From the NCBI RefSeq assembly GCF_014117445.1, contig NZ_CP059851.1:2666001-2730000 (forward strand): a DNA stretch of 64,000 bases, read 5' to 3'. Positions 19,405-28,287 of the stretch are shown in pieces. The notes below the pieces were generated by a model that had not been told where the DNA came from, ran no database searches, and was given only the letters and a program-made list of their open reading frames with translations. How positions within the stretch are numbered: position 1 is the first letter of the stretch; each line of letters starts with the position of its first letter. This stretch comes from Sandaracinobacteroides saxicola (lineage in GTDB: Bacteria > Pseudomonadota > Alphaproteobacteria > Sphingomonadales > Sphingomonadaceae). The position numbers were made by a program, and so were the translations under genes.

Positions 19405-19644
19405 TCAAGGCCGGTGATCCCACTCGGCACGCATCGCCATTTGATAGGCCAGCCCATCCTCATAGGGCCGTCCCGCATCCGCCCAACCCCCGAACTGCGC
19501 CATCAACCGCTCCTTGCGCCGCGCATTCAGCCATTCATCGATCGCCTCGCGCACCAGCGCCGCCCGCGACGTCCCGCCCTCCCGCGCCATCGCATCGAGT
19601 ATCGACACCTGCTCATCCCTCAGATCGACCAGTGCACGCATCAT
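19405..19644 (-). CDS. Orphan ribbon-helix-helix protein, VapB-like antitoxin type
   Basis: A 79-residue protein (MMRALVDLRDEQVSILDAMA onward) with an N-terminal ribbon-helix-helix DNA-binding fold (about 1-45, including SRAALVREAIDEWL). The C-terminal tail GGWADAGRPYEDGLAYQ resembles the toxin-binding arm of RHH antitoxins paired with PIN toxins. No toxin gene follows: the next 109 bp hold repeat copy D and then leuC. ATG 19644 is preferred; ATG 19671 has a stronger AGGGGG site but would place an operator-like palindrome inside the gene. Confidence 0.7.
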   Translation of the reverse strand: MMRALVDLRDEQVSILDAMAREGGTSRAALVREAIDEWLNARRKERLMAQFGGWADAGRPYEDGLAYQMAMRAEWDHRP

Positions 19645-19655
19645 GCATTTCCGAA

Positions 19656-19675
19656 TGATATACAGGCACATATCA
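19656..19675. promoter_or_regulatory. Operator-like palindrome upstream of the RHH gene
   Basis: TGATAT-ACAGGCAC-ATATCA, perfect 6-bp arms, 11 bp before ATG 19644. RHH antitoxins usually repress their own promoter by binding such AT-rich dyads, so autoregulation is inferred. Confidence 0.5.
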
Positions 19676-19739
19676 CACCCCCTCCCGATTTCAACGCCCG
19701 CCCTTGCACCCCCTCCGCCGCCATGCCACCCCACGCCGC

Positions 19740-20222
19740 ATGACCGACATCGCCCTCACCGATCCCCTCCCCGGCGACTGGTGCCACATGGCGCTCCGCC
19801 ACTGCGAAACCTACATCGACGGGTTCGGCTATCCGCCGGTCTTCGAAACCTACGCGCTCGCCGTCATCGCCCAGATGGCGCAGGACTACAGCCCCCCGCG
19901 CGACCGGCTGATCGTCGCCCGCCGCGGCAGCCAACGCCTCGGTACCATCGCCATCCGCTTCACCGATGATGAGACCGCACAGCTCCGATTCCTGCTGCTC
20001 GAACCGGCGGCGCGCGGCGCGGGCCTCGGCCGCCGCCTGGTCGCCGCCGTCATCGACCATGCCCGCGCCCACGCCGCCCGCACGCTGTTCCTTGAAACCG
20101 CCAGCGACCTCGCCCCCGCCCGCGCCCTCTACGCCGCCGCCGGCTTCCGGCTGGAAAGCGCCGAACCCGTCGATTTCCTGCCGCCCGGCGTCACCAGCGA
20201 ACGCTGGAGCCTCGTCCTGTAG
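19740..20222 (+). CDS. GNAT family N-acetyltransferase
   Basis: A 160-residue acetyltransferase with the acetyl-CoA pyrophosphate loop RGAGLGRRL and the C-terminal ALYAAAGF motif. The acceptor substrate is unknown. ATG 19740 is chosen because it begins the conserved domain without the low-complexity leader present from ATG 19704. It is divergent from the RHH gene and convergent with mltG. Confidence 0.85.
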   Translation: MTDIALTDPLPGDWCHMALRHCETYIDGFGYPPVFETYALAVIAQMAQDYSPPRDRLIVARRGSQRLGTIAIRFTDDETAQLRFLLLEPAARGAGLGRRLVAAVIDHARAHAARTLFLETASDLAPARALYAAAGFRLESAEPVDFLPPGVTSERWSLVL

Positions 20223-20315
20223 CGCCGGTCAGAAAAGGCTTGACCGAATCAGCGCAAGATGATAACCATATCGGTTACACACAACATTTCCCCCCGAACC
20301 GACGCGCCAGTGCAG

Positions 20316-20359
20316 GAAAAAAGAACAAAAACGCAAAAATCGTCAAGATTTCATTCTTG
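20316..20359 (-). terminator. Candidate intrinsic terminator of the fab-mltG transcript
   Basis: On the minus strand, about 29 bases after the mltG stop, CAAGA-ATGAAA-TCTTG forms a short stem. It is followed by a T-rich tract with runs of five, five and six T (20316-20340). The stem is weak (5 bp, extendable over a mismatch), so the call is tentative. The rest of 20223-20387 is AT-rich and non-coding. Confidence 0.4.
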
Positions 20360-20387
20360 TCACATTCACCCAAGCACCTGAACGCCC

Positions 20388-21362
20388 TCACATTTCCCCA
20401 CGTGAACGCCGAACATCATACCATTTCGCCACATTGGCCCGATGCTCGTCATAGCTCCGCGCAAAGATGTGCCCGCCCTTCCCGTCGGCCACGAAGAACA
20501 GATAGTCATGCCGCTCCGGATCGAGCACCGCGGCGATGCTGTCGCGCCCCGGATTGGCGATCGGCCCCTTCGGCAGGCCCGGCCGGACATAGGTGTTATA
20601 GCCGGTATCCCGCCGCAGCTCGCTCAGCCGGATGCGCCGGCCCAGCGGCTTGCCCTGGGTGATCGGATAAATGACGGTCGGATCGGCATCCAGCTTCATC
20701 CCCACCCGCAGCCGGTTGGAATAGACGCCCGCGATCCGTCGCCGCTCGCTTGCAATCGCGGTCTCCTTCTCCACGATCGCCGCCAGCGTCACCGCCTCCG
20801 CCTTGCTCTTCACCACGCTGTGGCCTTTGCGCGTCGGCCACAGCGCCTCCAGCGTCCGGACCATCCCGTCCTGCATCCGCTTCAGCACGGCGGCGCGCGT
20901 CTCGCCCGCCTTGTAGTCCCAGGTCGCCGGTAGCACGCTGCCCTCCGCCGGCACCTCGACCGGCCCCACCAGATCATCCGCCGCCCGCAGCCGCTCGGCC
21001 ACCATGATGCTCGGCCAGCCCTCGGGGATCACGATGCGCGAGCGGATCACATCGCCCGCCTGCATCTTCTCCAGGATGCGCCCCCAGCCCAGCCCGCGCG
21101 GGATCTCATAGCGGCCGAACTGCACGGCGCGATCCCCCCCGAACAGCCGCGCCATCACCCGGAAGCCCTCGGCGCTCGCCACCACGCCCGCCGCTTCCAG
21201 CGCCCGCGCCGCGCCCGCGACCGAGGCGCCCTTCGGCACCGTCACCACCACCGCCGCGGCGCCGGGCGGCGCGTCCCGCACCCACAGCCAGCTCAACCCG
21301 GCACCCAGCGCCACGATCAGCGCGAAGCCCGCGATGGCCAGCAGCGACAGCCGCCGCATCAT
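20388..21362 (-). CDS. mltG: Endolytic transglycosylase MltG (YceG-like)
   Basis: A 324-residue membrane-anchored murein transglycosylase thought to terminate glycan strands during peptidoglycan synthesis. One N-terminal membrane helix (about 7-27) places the enzyme in the periplasm. A LysM-like region follows, and the catalytic glutamate E198 lies in AAIVEKET. Conserved LDADPTVIYP and PGLPKGPI are present. Its start lies one base after the fabF stop, so it is the last gene of the fab operon, an order common in many bacteria. Confidence 0.93.
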   Translation of the reverse strand: MMRRLSLLAIAGFALIVALGAGLSWLWVRDAPPGAAAVVVTVPKGASVAGAARALEAAGVVASAEGFRVMARLFGGDRAVQFGRYEIPRGLGWGRILEKMQAGDVIRSRIVIPEGWPSIMVAERLRAADDLVGPVEVPAEGSVLPATWDYKAGETRAAVLKRMQDGMVRTLEALWPTRKGHSVVKSKAEAVTLAAIVEKETAIASERRRIAGVYSNRLRVGMKLDADPTVIYPITQGKPLGRRIRLSELRRDTGYNTYVRPGLPKGPIANPGRDSIAAVLDPERHDYLFFVADGKGGHIFARSYDEHRANVAKWYDVRRSRGEM

Positions 21363-21363
21363 G

Positions 21364-22623
21364 TCAGACCGGCTTGACGATCAGTGTCGCGTTCGTCCCG
21401 CCAAAGCCGAAGCTGTTGTTCAACACCGCCCGCACCCGGCGCTCTTTGGCCACATGCGGCACCAGGTCCACCCCCAGGCAGCCGTCCGACGGATTGTCCA
21501 GGTTCAGCGTCGGCGGCACCACCTGGTCGCGCAGTGCCAGGATGCAGAAGATCGTCTCCACCGCCCCGGCACCGCCCAGCAGATGGCCGATGGCGCTCTT
21601 GGTGCTGCTCATGCTGACATTGTCGATGGCGCTGCCGAACAGCCGCTTCACCGCGCCCAGTTCCAGCTCGTCGCCCAGCGGCGTCGAGGTGCCATGCGCG
21701 TTGATATAGTCGATGTCCGCCGGCGCCAGCCCGGCACGCTTCAGCGCCATCTCCATGCTGCGATAGGCGCCCCGCCCCTCGGGATGCGGCGCCGTCACAT
21801 GATGGGCGTCCCCCGTCAGGCCATAGCCCACCACCTCGCCATACATTTTCGCGCCGCGCTTGCGCGCCCGCTCATACTCCTCCAGCACCACCATCCCGGC
21901 GCCCTCGCCCATCACGAAGCCGTCCCGGTCCTTGTCATAGGGCCGGCTCGCCCGCGTCGGCTCGTCGTTGAACGCGGTCGAGAGCGCCCGCGCCTGGGCG
22001 AAGCCGGCGATCCCCAGCGGGCAGATCGCCCCTTCGGCGCCGCCCGCCACCATCACGTCGGCGTCGCCCAGCCCGATCATCCGCGCCGCGTCGCCGATGG
22101 CATGCGCACCCGTCGAACAGGCCGTCACCACGGCATGGTTCGGCCCCATCAGGCCATATTTGATCTGCACCTGGCCGCCGATCAGGTTGATCAGCCGGCC
22201 ATGGACGAAATGCGGGCTCACCCGCCGCGGCCCCTTCTCGTGGCACACGATGCTCTCATGCTCGATGCCGGGCAGCCCGCCGATGCCGGCCCCCATCATC
22301 GTGCCGGCCATCAGCCGCTCTTCCTCGCTCATGTCAGTCAGGCCGGCATCCTCCAGCGCCTGCCCCGCGGCGTCGATGCCATAGATGATGAACGGATCGA
22401 CCTGGCGCTGCACCTTGTGATCGACGCGCAGGTTGGCATCGAACGCGCCCTCGCCACTGGTCTTCACCTCGCAGGCGATGCGCGCCACTTGGTTGCTGGC
22501 ATCGAAGCGCGTGATCGGCCCGGCGCCCGATTCGGATGCCAGCAGCCGCCGCCACACCGTCGCCACGTCCGCGCCCAACGGCGTCACCAGCCCCAATCCC
22601 GTGACCACAACACGACGCATCAT
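21364..22623 (-). CDS. fabF: Beta-ketoacyl-ACP synthase II FabF
   Basis: A 419-residue condensing enzyme of fatty acid elongation. The active-site triad is visible: C169 in TACSTGAHA, and the two histidines in HGTSTPLGD and IGHLLGG. The C-terminal NNSFGFGGTNA is typical. ATG 22623 (or 22620) is chosen over the longer frame since GGGAG lies just upstream and MRRVVVTG is the family N-terminus. Confidence 0.96.
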   Translation of the reverse strand: MMRRVVVTGLGLVTPLGADVATVWRRLLASESGAGPITRFDASNQVARIACEVKTSGEGAFDANLRVDHKVQRQVDPFIIYGIDAAGQALEDAGLTDMSEEERLMAGTMMGAGIGGLPGIEHESIVCHEKGPRRVSPHFVHGRLINLIGGQVQIKYGLMGPNHAVVTACSTGAHAIGDAARMIGLGDADVMVAGGAEGAICPLGIAGFAQARALSTAFNDEPTRASRPYDKDRDGFVMGEGAGMVVLEEYERARKRGAKMYGEVVGYGLTGDAHHVTAPHPEGRGAYRSMEMALKRAGLAPADIDYINAHGTSTPLGDELELGAVKRLFGSAIDNVSMSSTKSAIGHLLGGAGAVETIFCILALRDQVVPPTLNLDNPSDGCLGVDLVPHVAKERRVRAVLNNSFGFGGTNATLIVKPV

Positions 22624-22675
22624 CGTCTCCCTTGTCCCCGCCATACCCGTAGCGCGCGCACCACCGCTTCTCAAC

Positions 22676-22740
22676 AGGCCCTTACAAGCGAACGGCCCCC
22701 CGGTTTCCCGGGAGGCCGCTCAACGCCCCTCGAAGGGCCT
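22676..22740 (-). terminator. Nested stem-loop between acpP and fabF, likely attenuator
   Basis: An outer pair AGGCCCTT/AAGGGCCT (8 bp, perfect) encloses an 11-bp GC stem, CGGCCTCCCGG/CCGGGGGGCCG on the transcript, with one G-U pair and a GAAA tetraloop (22693-22718). No T-run follows, so partial termination or 3'-end stabilisation of acpP mRNA is more likely than full termination. This would fit the much higher need for ACP than for FabF. Confidence 0.5.
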
Positions 22741-22743
22741 GGC

Positions 22744-22980
22744 TTATTTCCCGTTCGCCGCGATGAAATCGATGGCGTTCTGCACCGTCAGGATCTTCTC
22801 CGCGGCATCGTCCGGAATCTCCACGCCGAACTCATCCTCGAACGCCATCACCAGCTCCACCGTGTCCAGGCTGTCGGCGCCCAGGTCGTCGATAAAGCTC
22901 GCCTCGTTCGTGACCTTGTCGGCCTCCACCCCCAGATGCTCGACAACGATCTTCTTCACCCGGTCTGCGACATCGCTCAT
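22744..22980 (-). CDS. acpP: Acyl carrier protein
   Basis: A 78-residue acidic four-helix protein carrying acyl intermediates on phosphopantetheine. The attachment serine is S37 in the motif GADSLD. ATG 22980 gives the standard ACP N-terminus ([12 protein letters not shown]) and has AGAGGG upstream. It lies between fabG and fabF. Confidence 0.97.
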   Translation of the reverse strand: MSDVADRVKKIVVEHLGVEADKVTNEASFIDDLGADSLDTVELVMAFEDEFGVEIPDDAAEKILTVQNAIDFIAANGK

Positions 22981-23162
22981 GGTTCGGCCCTCTGGTTTGG
23001 GTTGTTTCAACGGCAGCGATAGCCGTGCCCGCCACCCCGCGCAAGCCTCACCCCATGACATGACGTCGGACGGGTTCGGCGCACCAGACCCGCTGGCGGT
23101 CGGCAAAGCCGCCGCTGGCGGGCCTGCCGCCCCGCCCCGCCGTCCGATGGCTTCGCGAGTCT

Positions 23163-23203
23163 GCACCCATCGTCCGCTCGCTCCACGATCGGACGATGGG
23201 TGC
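23163..23203. terminator. 14-bp-arm hairpin between fabG and acpP
   Basis: GCACCCATCGTCCG, 13 bases, CGGACGATGGGTGC: perfect 14-bp arms starting six bases after the fabG stop. It lacks a T-tract. It may be a terminator, an RNA-stabilising structure or a repeat family member. The remaining spacer to acpP (to 22981) is GC-rich and non-coding, and presumably holds the acpP promoter. Confidence 0.5.
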
Positions 23204-23208
23204 CGCCG

Positions 23209-23943
23209 CTACGCCATATACATGCCGCCATTCACCGCCAGCGTCTGCCCGGTGACATAGCGCGCCTCGTCGCTCGCCAGATACACCACCGCCGCCGCCA
23301 CATCCGCGCCCGTCCCCAGCCCGCCGGCCGGGATCCGCCCCAGCAGCGCCGCCTTCTGCGCCTCCCCCAGCGCGTCGGTCATCGGGCTTTCGATGAACCC
23401 CGGCGCCACGCAATTCACCGTCACCCCCCGGCTCGCCACCTCCTGCGCCAGCGCCTTAGAGAGGCCGATGATGCCGGCCTTGGACGCGGCATAGTTCGCC
23501 TGCCCCGGATTGCCGGTCTGCCCCACCACGCTGGTGATGCTGATGATGCGCCCGGCGCGGGCCCGCATCATCGGCTTCAGCGCGGCGCGCGCCAGCCGGA
23601 ACGTCGCCTCCAGGTTGACGGTGATCACCGCCTGCCAGTCCTCGTCGTTCATCCGCATCGCCAGCCCGTCGCGGGTGATGCCGGCATTGCACACCAGGAT
23701 GTCCAGCTGGCCCAGCGCTTCCACCGCCGCCGGCACCAGCGCATCCACCGCCGCCGCGTCATCCAGCCGACACGGCAGCACCACGCTTCCCGGCAGCTCG
23801 CCGGCCAGCGCCGCCAGCGCGTCGGCGCGCGTCCCCGACAGCGCCACCCGCGCGCCGCGCGCCGCCAGCGCGCGGGCAATGGCGCCGCCGATCCCGCCGC
23901 TCGCGCCGGTCACCAGCGCGGTCTTTCCGCCCAAATCGAACAT
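23209..23943 (-). CDS. fabG: 3-oxoacyl-ACP reductase FabG
   Basis: A 244-residue short-chain dehydrogenase that reduces 3-oxoacyl-ACP with NADPH. It has the cofactor loop TGASGGIG (12-19) and the catalytic S138, Y151 and K155 (YAASK). NAGITRD and the C-terminal VTGQTLAVNGGMYM are FabG hallmarks. ATG 23943 lies two bases after the fabD stop. Confidence 0.95.
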   Translation of the reverse strand: MFDLGGKTALVTGASGGIGGAIARALAARGARVALSGTRADALAALAGELPGSVVLPCRLDDAAAVDALVPAAVEALGQLDILVCNAGITRDGLAMRMNDEDWQAVITVNLEATFRLARAALKPMMRARAGRIISITSVVGQTGNPGQANYAASKAGIIGLSKALAQEVASRGVTVNCVAPGFIESPMTDALGEAQKAALLGRIPAGGLGTGADVAAAVVYLASDEARYVTGQTLAVNGGMYMA

Positions 23944-23945
23944 GC

Positions 23946-24890
23946 TCACAAATCCTTCAACAGCGCTTCGATGTCCGCCATGCCCACCACGCTCGTCACC
24001 GGCGCGTCGGGCGCGATGCGCTTCCCCATCGGCCCCAGCACCTTGCCGCCCAGTTCCACGAACCGCGCCACGCCGGCCCCTGCCATCCACAGCACCGATT
24101 CCCGCCAGCGCACCACGCCCGTCACCTGCTCCACCAGCAGCGCCTTGATCGTGGTGGCGTCGCTCACCGCTTCCGCCCGCACATTGGCCACCAGCGGCAC
24201 CACCGGGCCGCGCAGCGCCGCGCCCGCCAAGGCCGCCGCCATCGCATCCGCCGCCGGCGCCATCAGCGGGCAGTGGAAGGGCGCCGACACCGGCAACAGC
24301 ACCGAATGGCGCGCGCCGCGCTCCTTCGCCAGCCGCATCGCCCGCGTCACCGCCTCGACATGACCGGAGACCACCACCTGCCCCGGCGCATTGTCATTGG
24401 CGGCCGCGCACACCTGGTCCTGCGCCACTTGCGCCGCGATCGCCACCACCTCGTCATAGCCCAGCCCCAGCAGCGCCGCCATCGCGCCGACCCCCGGCGC
24501 CACCGCCGCCTGCATCGCCTCGCCACGCACCCGCAGCAACCGGGCCGTCTCGGCGACGCTCAGCGATCCGGCCGCGCACAGCGCCGAATATTCGCCCAGG
24601 CTGTGCCCCGCCACATACGCCGCCTTGTCCGCCAGCCGCACGCCGCCCTCGCGCTCCAGCACCCGCAGCACCGCCAGGCTCACCGCCATGATCGCCGGCT
24701 GCGCGTTGGCGGTCAGCATCAGTTCCTCGTCCGGTCCCTCCCGCATCAGGCGCGACAGATGCTGCCCCAGCGCCTCATCCACCTCCTCGAACAGCTCGCG
24801 CGCCACCGGGCTGGCGTCCGCCAGCGCCGCGCCCATGCCGACCGACTGGCTGCCCTGTCCCGGAAAGATGAATGCCTTGGTCAAACCCAT
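23946..24890 (-). CDS. fabD: Malonyl-CoA:ACP transacylase FabD
   Basis: A 314-residue enzyme loading malonyl groups onto ACP. Active-site S97 is in GHSLGEYSA and H206 in SAPFHCPLM; the N-terminal FPGQGSQ is present. ATG 24890 matches the usual start (MGLTKAFIFPGQ). It is the first gene of the fabD-fabG-acpP-fabF-mltG run; the 195-bp divergent spacer to the TPR gene should hold its promoter. Confidence 0.96.
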   Translation of the reverse strand: MGLTKAFIFPGQGSQSVGMGAALADASPVARELFEEVDEALGQHLSRLMREGPDEELMLTANAQPAIMAVSLAVLRVLEREGGVRLADKAAYVAGHSLGEYSALCAAGSLSVAETARLLRVRGEAMQAAVAPGVGAMAALLGLGYDEVVAIAAQVAQDQVCAAANDNAPGQVVVSGHVEAVTRAMRLAKERGARHSVLLPVSAPFHCPLMAPAADAMAAALAGAALRGPVVPLVANVRAEAVSDATTIKALLVEQVTGVVRWRESVLWMAGAGVARFVELGGKVLGPMGKRIAPDAPVTSVVGMADIEALLKDL

Positions 24891-25085
24891 GCTCCATGAT
24901 GCTTTTCTTGCTGCCGGGCTTAGGCGTGCATCCCCGGAGACGCAAGATTCTGCCACTTCCAAAGCCCGGAACGATTCGATAAGGCGCAAGGCAACTGCCC
25001 ATGGGAGGGACAGCGCGGTTCAGCCACCAGCCAGCCTGGATCGGCCATATCCCCGCCATCGCACCCACAAAAGCAAAGGAAGACC

Positions 25086-26174
25086 ATGCGCCTCGTTTCC
25101 GGTTTCGCCCCCGCTGCACTGATCGCCGCCCTGCTCCTCGCCACGCCCACGGTGGTCGCCGCCGAAGCCCTGCCGGCCGCCGTCGGCAAGCCGCTGGAAG
25201 CCGCGCGCAAGGCCGCGACCGCCGGCAACATCGGTGCCGCCACCGCCTCGATCAACCAGGCGCGCAGTGCCGCCAACTCGCCGAACGAGCGGCGCAAGGT
25301 CGCCGAGATGGCCGCCTTCGTCTACACCCGCGGCGGCCAGTTCGGCAAAGCCGCGGCCGAGCTGGAAAGCATCGGCGCACCCGCCAGCCAGCTCGCCCCG
25401 CTCTATTATCAGGCACGGGACTATTCCAAGGCGATCGAGGCGGGCCGCCGCTCCGGCCAGATGACCATCGTCGGCCAGTCGCTGCTGCAACTCGGCCGCG
25501 CCAAGGAGGCCGTCGGCGTCTATCAGCAGCTCGTCCGCTCCAATCCGAACAACATCGGCTTCCTCACCAACCTCGCCGGCGCGCAGGCGAAATCGGGGGA
25601 CAAGGCCGGCTATATCGCCACCACCACCCGCATCGTCCGGCTCGACCCGTCGCCCGCCAGCTGGCGGCGGCTGCTCGTGGACATGAAGGGCAGCAACCTG
25701 CCGCGTGAAGGCAAGCTCGGCCTCTATCACCTGATGCTGGCAACCGACACGCTGACCAATGCCGACGACATCCAGGAATTCGCCAAGACCGCCATCGTCG
25801 CCGGTCAGGCGGGCGTGGCGGCGGACGTCGCCAAGAAACTCCCCGCCACCGATCCGATGGGGCCGCGCCTGGCACAGGCCGCCGCGCAGCGTGCCGCGCC
25901 CGCGCTGGCTGCCGCCCCGGCGCAGGCACGCAATCCCGCCACCGCGATGCAGGCCGGTGGTGCCTTCCTGGGGGCGGGGCAATATCCCGCCGCCATCGCC
26001 GCCTTCAACACCGCCAAGACCGGGCCCGACCCGGCGGCGGCCCAACTGTTCGTCGGCATCGCGCAGGTCCGGGCCGGTCAGGCCGCGGCTGCCCGCACCA
26101 CCTTCAACGGTGTTCCCGCCGGCCAGTTGAAAGACCTCGCCAACCTCTGGGCGCTTTACGCCTCGACCAAATAA
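25086..26174 (+). CDS. Secreted TPR-repeat protein
   Basis: A 362-residue protein with a signal peptide (about 1-26, ending VVAAEA). Degenerate tetratricopeptide-like helical pairs follow throughout, for example RGGQFGKAAAELESIG, LLQLGRAKEAVGVYQQLVRS and GAGQYPAAIAAFNTAKTG. It is probably a periplasmic scaffold for protein interactions. The AAAGGAAG site before ATG 25086 supports the start. No enzymatic motif is seen. It abuts the convergent pgeF gene. Confidence 0.75.
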   Translation: MRLVSGFAPAALIAALLLATPTVVAAEALPAAVGKPLEAARKAATAGNIGAATASINQARSAANSPNERRKVAEMAAFVYTRGGQFGKAAAELESIGAPASQLAPLYYQARDYSKAIEAGRRSGQMTIVGQSLLQLGRAKEAVGVYQQLVRSNPNNIGFLTNLAGAQAKSGDKAGYIATTTRIVRLDPSPASWRRLLVDMKGSNLPREGKLGLYHLMLATDTLTNADDIQEFAKTAIVAGQAGVAADVAKKLPATDPMGPRLAQAAAQRAAPALAAAPAQARNPATAMQAGGAFLGAGQYPAAIAAFNTAKTGPDPAAAQLFVGIAQVRAGQAAAARTTFNGVPAGQLKDLANLWALYASTK

Positions 26175-26927
26175 TCACAATCCGATCAGGCTGATCTGCC
26201 GCCCATAATCCGGTTCACCCCGGTGCGTGGTGCGGCGGAAGCTGAAGAAGCGCGCCGCGTCGGCGTAGGTATCCACGCCCAGACAACCGATGCGCGCCAC
26301 CCCCGCCGCCGCCAGTCGCGCCGCGCAATAGCCTTCCAGGTCGAACATCAGATGTCCGGGCCGGCCGCCGTGGAAAAAACGTGCGTCCGCCGGATCGCCG
26401 GCCAGAAACGGCGTGGCAAACGCCTCGCCCACTTCGTAGCTCCCCCGTGCGATACACGGCCCGATCACGGCCGAAATGCGGTCCCGCCGCGCCCCCAGGG
26501 CCTCCATTGCCCCCACGGTATTTTCCAGCACGCCGCCCAGCGCGCCCTTCCAGCCGGCGTGCGCCGCGCCCACCACGCCCGCCTCAGGCTCGGCGAACAG
26601 CACCGGGGCGCAGTCCGCGGTCAGGATCCCCAGCAGCAGGCCTCGTGTCGCGCTCACCACCCCATCGGCATGCGGCCGCGCCGCGTCGCCCCAGGCATCC
26701 GCCTCGACCACAGTGGCGCTGTGCACCTGGTGCAGCGTCACCAGCCGCGCCCCCGGCGCCACCGCGGCCACGCCCCGCGCCCGGTTTTCCCGCACGGCCG
26801 GGGCCTCGTCGGACGATCCCAGCCCCATGTTCAGGCTGGCGAAGATCCCGGCCGAAACGCCGCCCGTCCGCCCCAGGAAGCCATGGCGCACGCCCGCCAG
26901 CAGCGGGCTCTCAAGCCGCGTGATCAT
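26175..26927 (-). CDS. pgeF: Peptidoglycan editing factor PgeF (YfiH/laccase-domain protein)
   Basis: A 250-residue protein of the Cu-oxidase_4 family. Metal-site residues are seen at H66 and H69 (HQVH), C106 (TADCAP) and H123 (AAHAGWKG). In E. coli this family removes wrongly incorporated L-Ser from UDP-MurNAc. The start overlaps the stop of the upstream GNAT gene (ATGA). Confidence 0.88.
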   Translation of the reverse strand: MITRLESPLLAGVRHGFLGRTGGVSAGIFASLNMGLGSSDEAPAVRENRARGVAAVAPGARLVTLHQVHSATVVEADAWGDAARPHADGVVSATRGLLLGILTADCAPVLFAEPEAGVVGAAHAGWKGALGGVLENTVGAMEALGARRDRISAVIGPCIARGSYEVGEAFATPFLAGDPADARFFHGGRPGHLMFDLEGYCAARLAAAGVARIGCLGVDTYADAARFFSFRRTTHRGEPDYGRQISLIGL

Positions 26928-27439
26928 GCCAGCCTCAGCCGCATGATGCGGTCATCGTCGATGGTGCCGCCCACGACGAAGGCATAGCGCCCGACCTCGA
27001 CGAACCCATAGCGCTCATAGAATCGCCGGGCGCGGTGATTGTCGATCCACACCGTCAGGTAAATGTCCTCCATCCCCCGGCGCGCCGCCTCGGCGAGCGC
27101 CCATTCCATCAACCCCGCTGCCACCCCGAGCCCCTTCGCGGCCTCATCGACATAAAGCTGCCGCAGCTCGATCGCCCGCCGGCCTGCCCGGTCGATCGGC
27201 AGCGCCGTCGGCCCCAGCTTGACGAAGCCGATGAGCGCGTCCCCCTCGAACGCCAGACGAAAACCATGATCTGCATCCGCCAGTTCGCCCGCGAACGCGG
27301 CCCCATCGCATCCCGCCAGAAAGCCTGCCAGATCTTCGGGCGGATAGAGGTGCCCGAAAGTCGCGGTGAAGCTTCGGGCGAACAGCGCCGCCACCTCCGC
27401 CGCATCGGCCACGCCGCCATCGCGATCGTGCCGGCTCAC
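26924..27439 (-). CDS. GNAT family N-acetyltransferase
   Basis: A 171-residue acetyltransferase with conserved LRQLYVDEAAKGLGVAAGLM and the ending ARRFYERYGF, typical of GNATs acting on amines or peptides; the acceptor is unknown. GTG 27439 is chosen because it overlaps the purU stop (GTGA), consistent with coupling in the thiolase-purU-GNAT-pgeF run. Confidence 0.82.
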   Translation of the reverse strand: MSRHDRDGGVADAAEVAALFARSFTATFGHLYPPEDLAGFLAGCDGAAFAGELADADHGFRLAFEGDALIGFVKLGPTALPIDRAGRRAIELRQLYVDEAAKGLGVAAGLMEWALAEAARRGMEDIYLTVWIDNHRARRFYERYGFVEVGRYAFVVGGTIDDDRIMRLRLA

Positions 27440-28287
27440 CGGAACACCACCGTCTTGCTGCCGTCCATCAGCACGCGGTTCTCCGCATGCCATTTCACGG
27501 CCCGCGCCAGCACCAGCGTCTCCAGGTCACGGCCCAGCGCCGCCAGCGTGTCCGCACTCATGCCATGATCCACCCGCGCCACCTCCTGTTCGATGATCGG
27601 CCCTTCGTCCAGGTCCGTCGTCACATAATGCGCGGTCGCCCCGATCAGCTTCACGCCGCGCGCATGCGCCTGGTGGTATGGCCTGGCGCCCTTGAAACTG
27701 GGCAGGAAACTGTGATGGATGTTGATGATCCGCCCCGGCATCGCCGCGCAGAATTCACCGGACAACACCTGCATGTAGCGCGCCAGCACGATGCCGGCAG
27801 CACCGCTGTCCTGGTGGATGGCCCGCAGCCGCGCTTCGGCCTCGGGCTTGTTGCCGGGGCCGACCGGCACGTGGTGAAACGGCACGCCATGGGTCGCCGC
27901 CAACCCCGCCATGTCCTGATGGTTGGACACGATCGCCACCACGGTCACCGGCAGGGCGCCGATGGACACACGGAACAGCAGGTCGTTCAGGCAATGCCCC
28001 GCCCGGCTCGCCATGATCAGCAGCGGCAGCTTCGCCGCGCAATCATGAATACCCCATTCCATGCCGAACCGGGCCGCCACGCCGGCAAAGGCGCGGCGCA
28101 GGCCCGTCAGCCCGCGTGCCGCCTCGTCGGCGAAGCTCACCCGCATGAAGAAACGCTGCGTCTCGGCGTTGCCGAACTGCGCGCTGTCGATGATGTTGCA
28201 CAGCGCCTCGCTCAGGAACCCGGCCACCGCGGCCACGATGCCGCGCCGGTCGGGGCAGGACAGGGTCAAGACGAATTGCTCGCTCAT
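27436..28287 (-). CDS. purU: Formyltetrahydrofolate deformylase PurU
   Basis: A 283-residue hydrolase that releases formate from 10-formyl-THF. An N-terminal ACT domain (about 5-80, [15 protein letters not shown]) senses metabolites. The formyltransferase-type catalytic domain has N189, H191 and D227 in [12 protein letters not shown] and TTDLDEGPI. The start overlaps the thiolase stop (ATGA). Confidence 0.93.
   Translation of the reverse strand: MSEQFVLTLSCPDRRGIVAAVAGFLSEALCNIIDSAQFGNAETQRFFMRVSFADEAARGLTGLRRAFAGVAARFGMEWGIHDCAAKLPLLIMASRAGHCLNDLLFRVSIGALPVTVVAIVSNHQDMAGLAATHGVPFHHVPVGPGNKPEAEARLRAIHQDSGAAGIVLARYMQVLSGEFCAAMPGRIINIHHSFLPSFKGARPYHQAHARGVKLIGATAHYVTTDLDEGPIIEQEVARVDHGMSADTLAALGRDLETLVLARAVKWHAENRVLMDGSKTVVFR

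Noticed and set aside
20240-20268. Promoter-like TTGACC-17 bp-TAACCA between the GNAT gene and mltG
   Set aside because: The -10 match is poor and it would drive transcription antisense into mltG. There is not enough support to list it as a promoter or small RNA.
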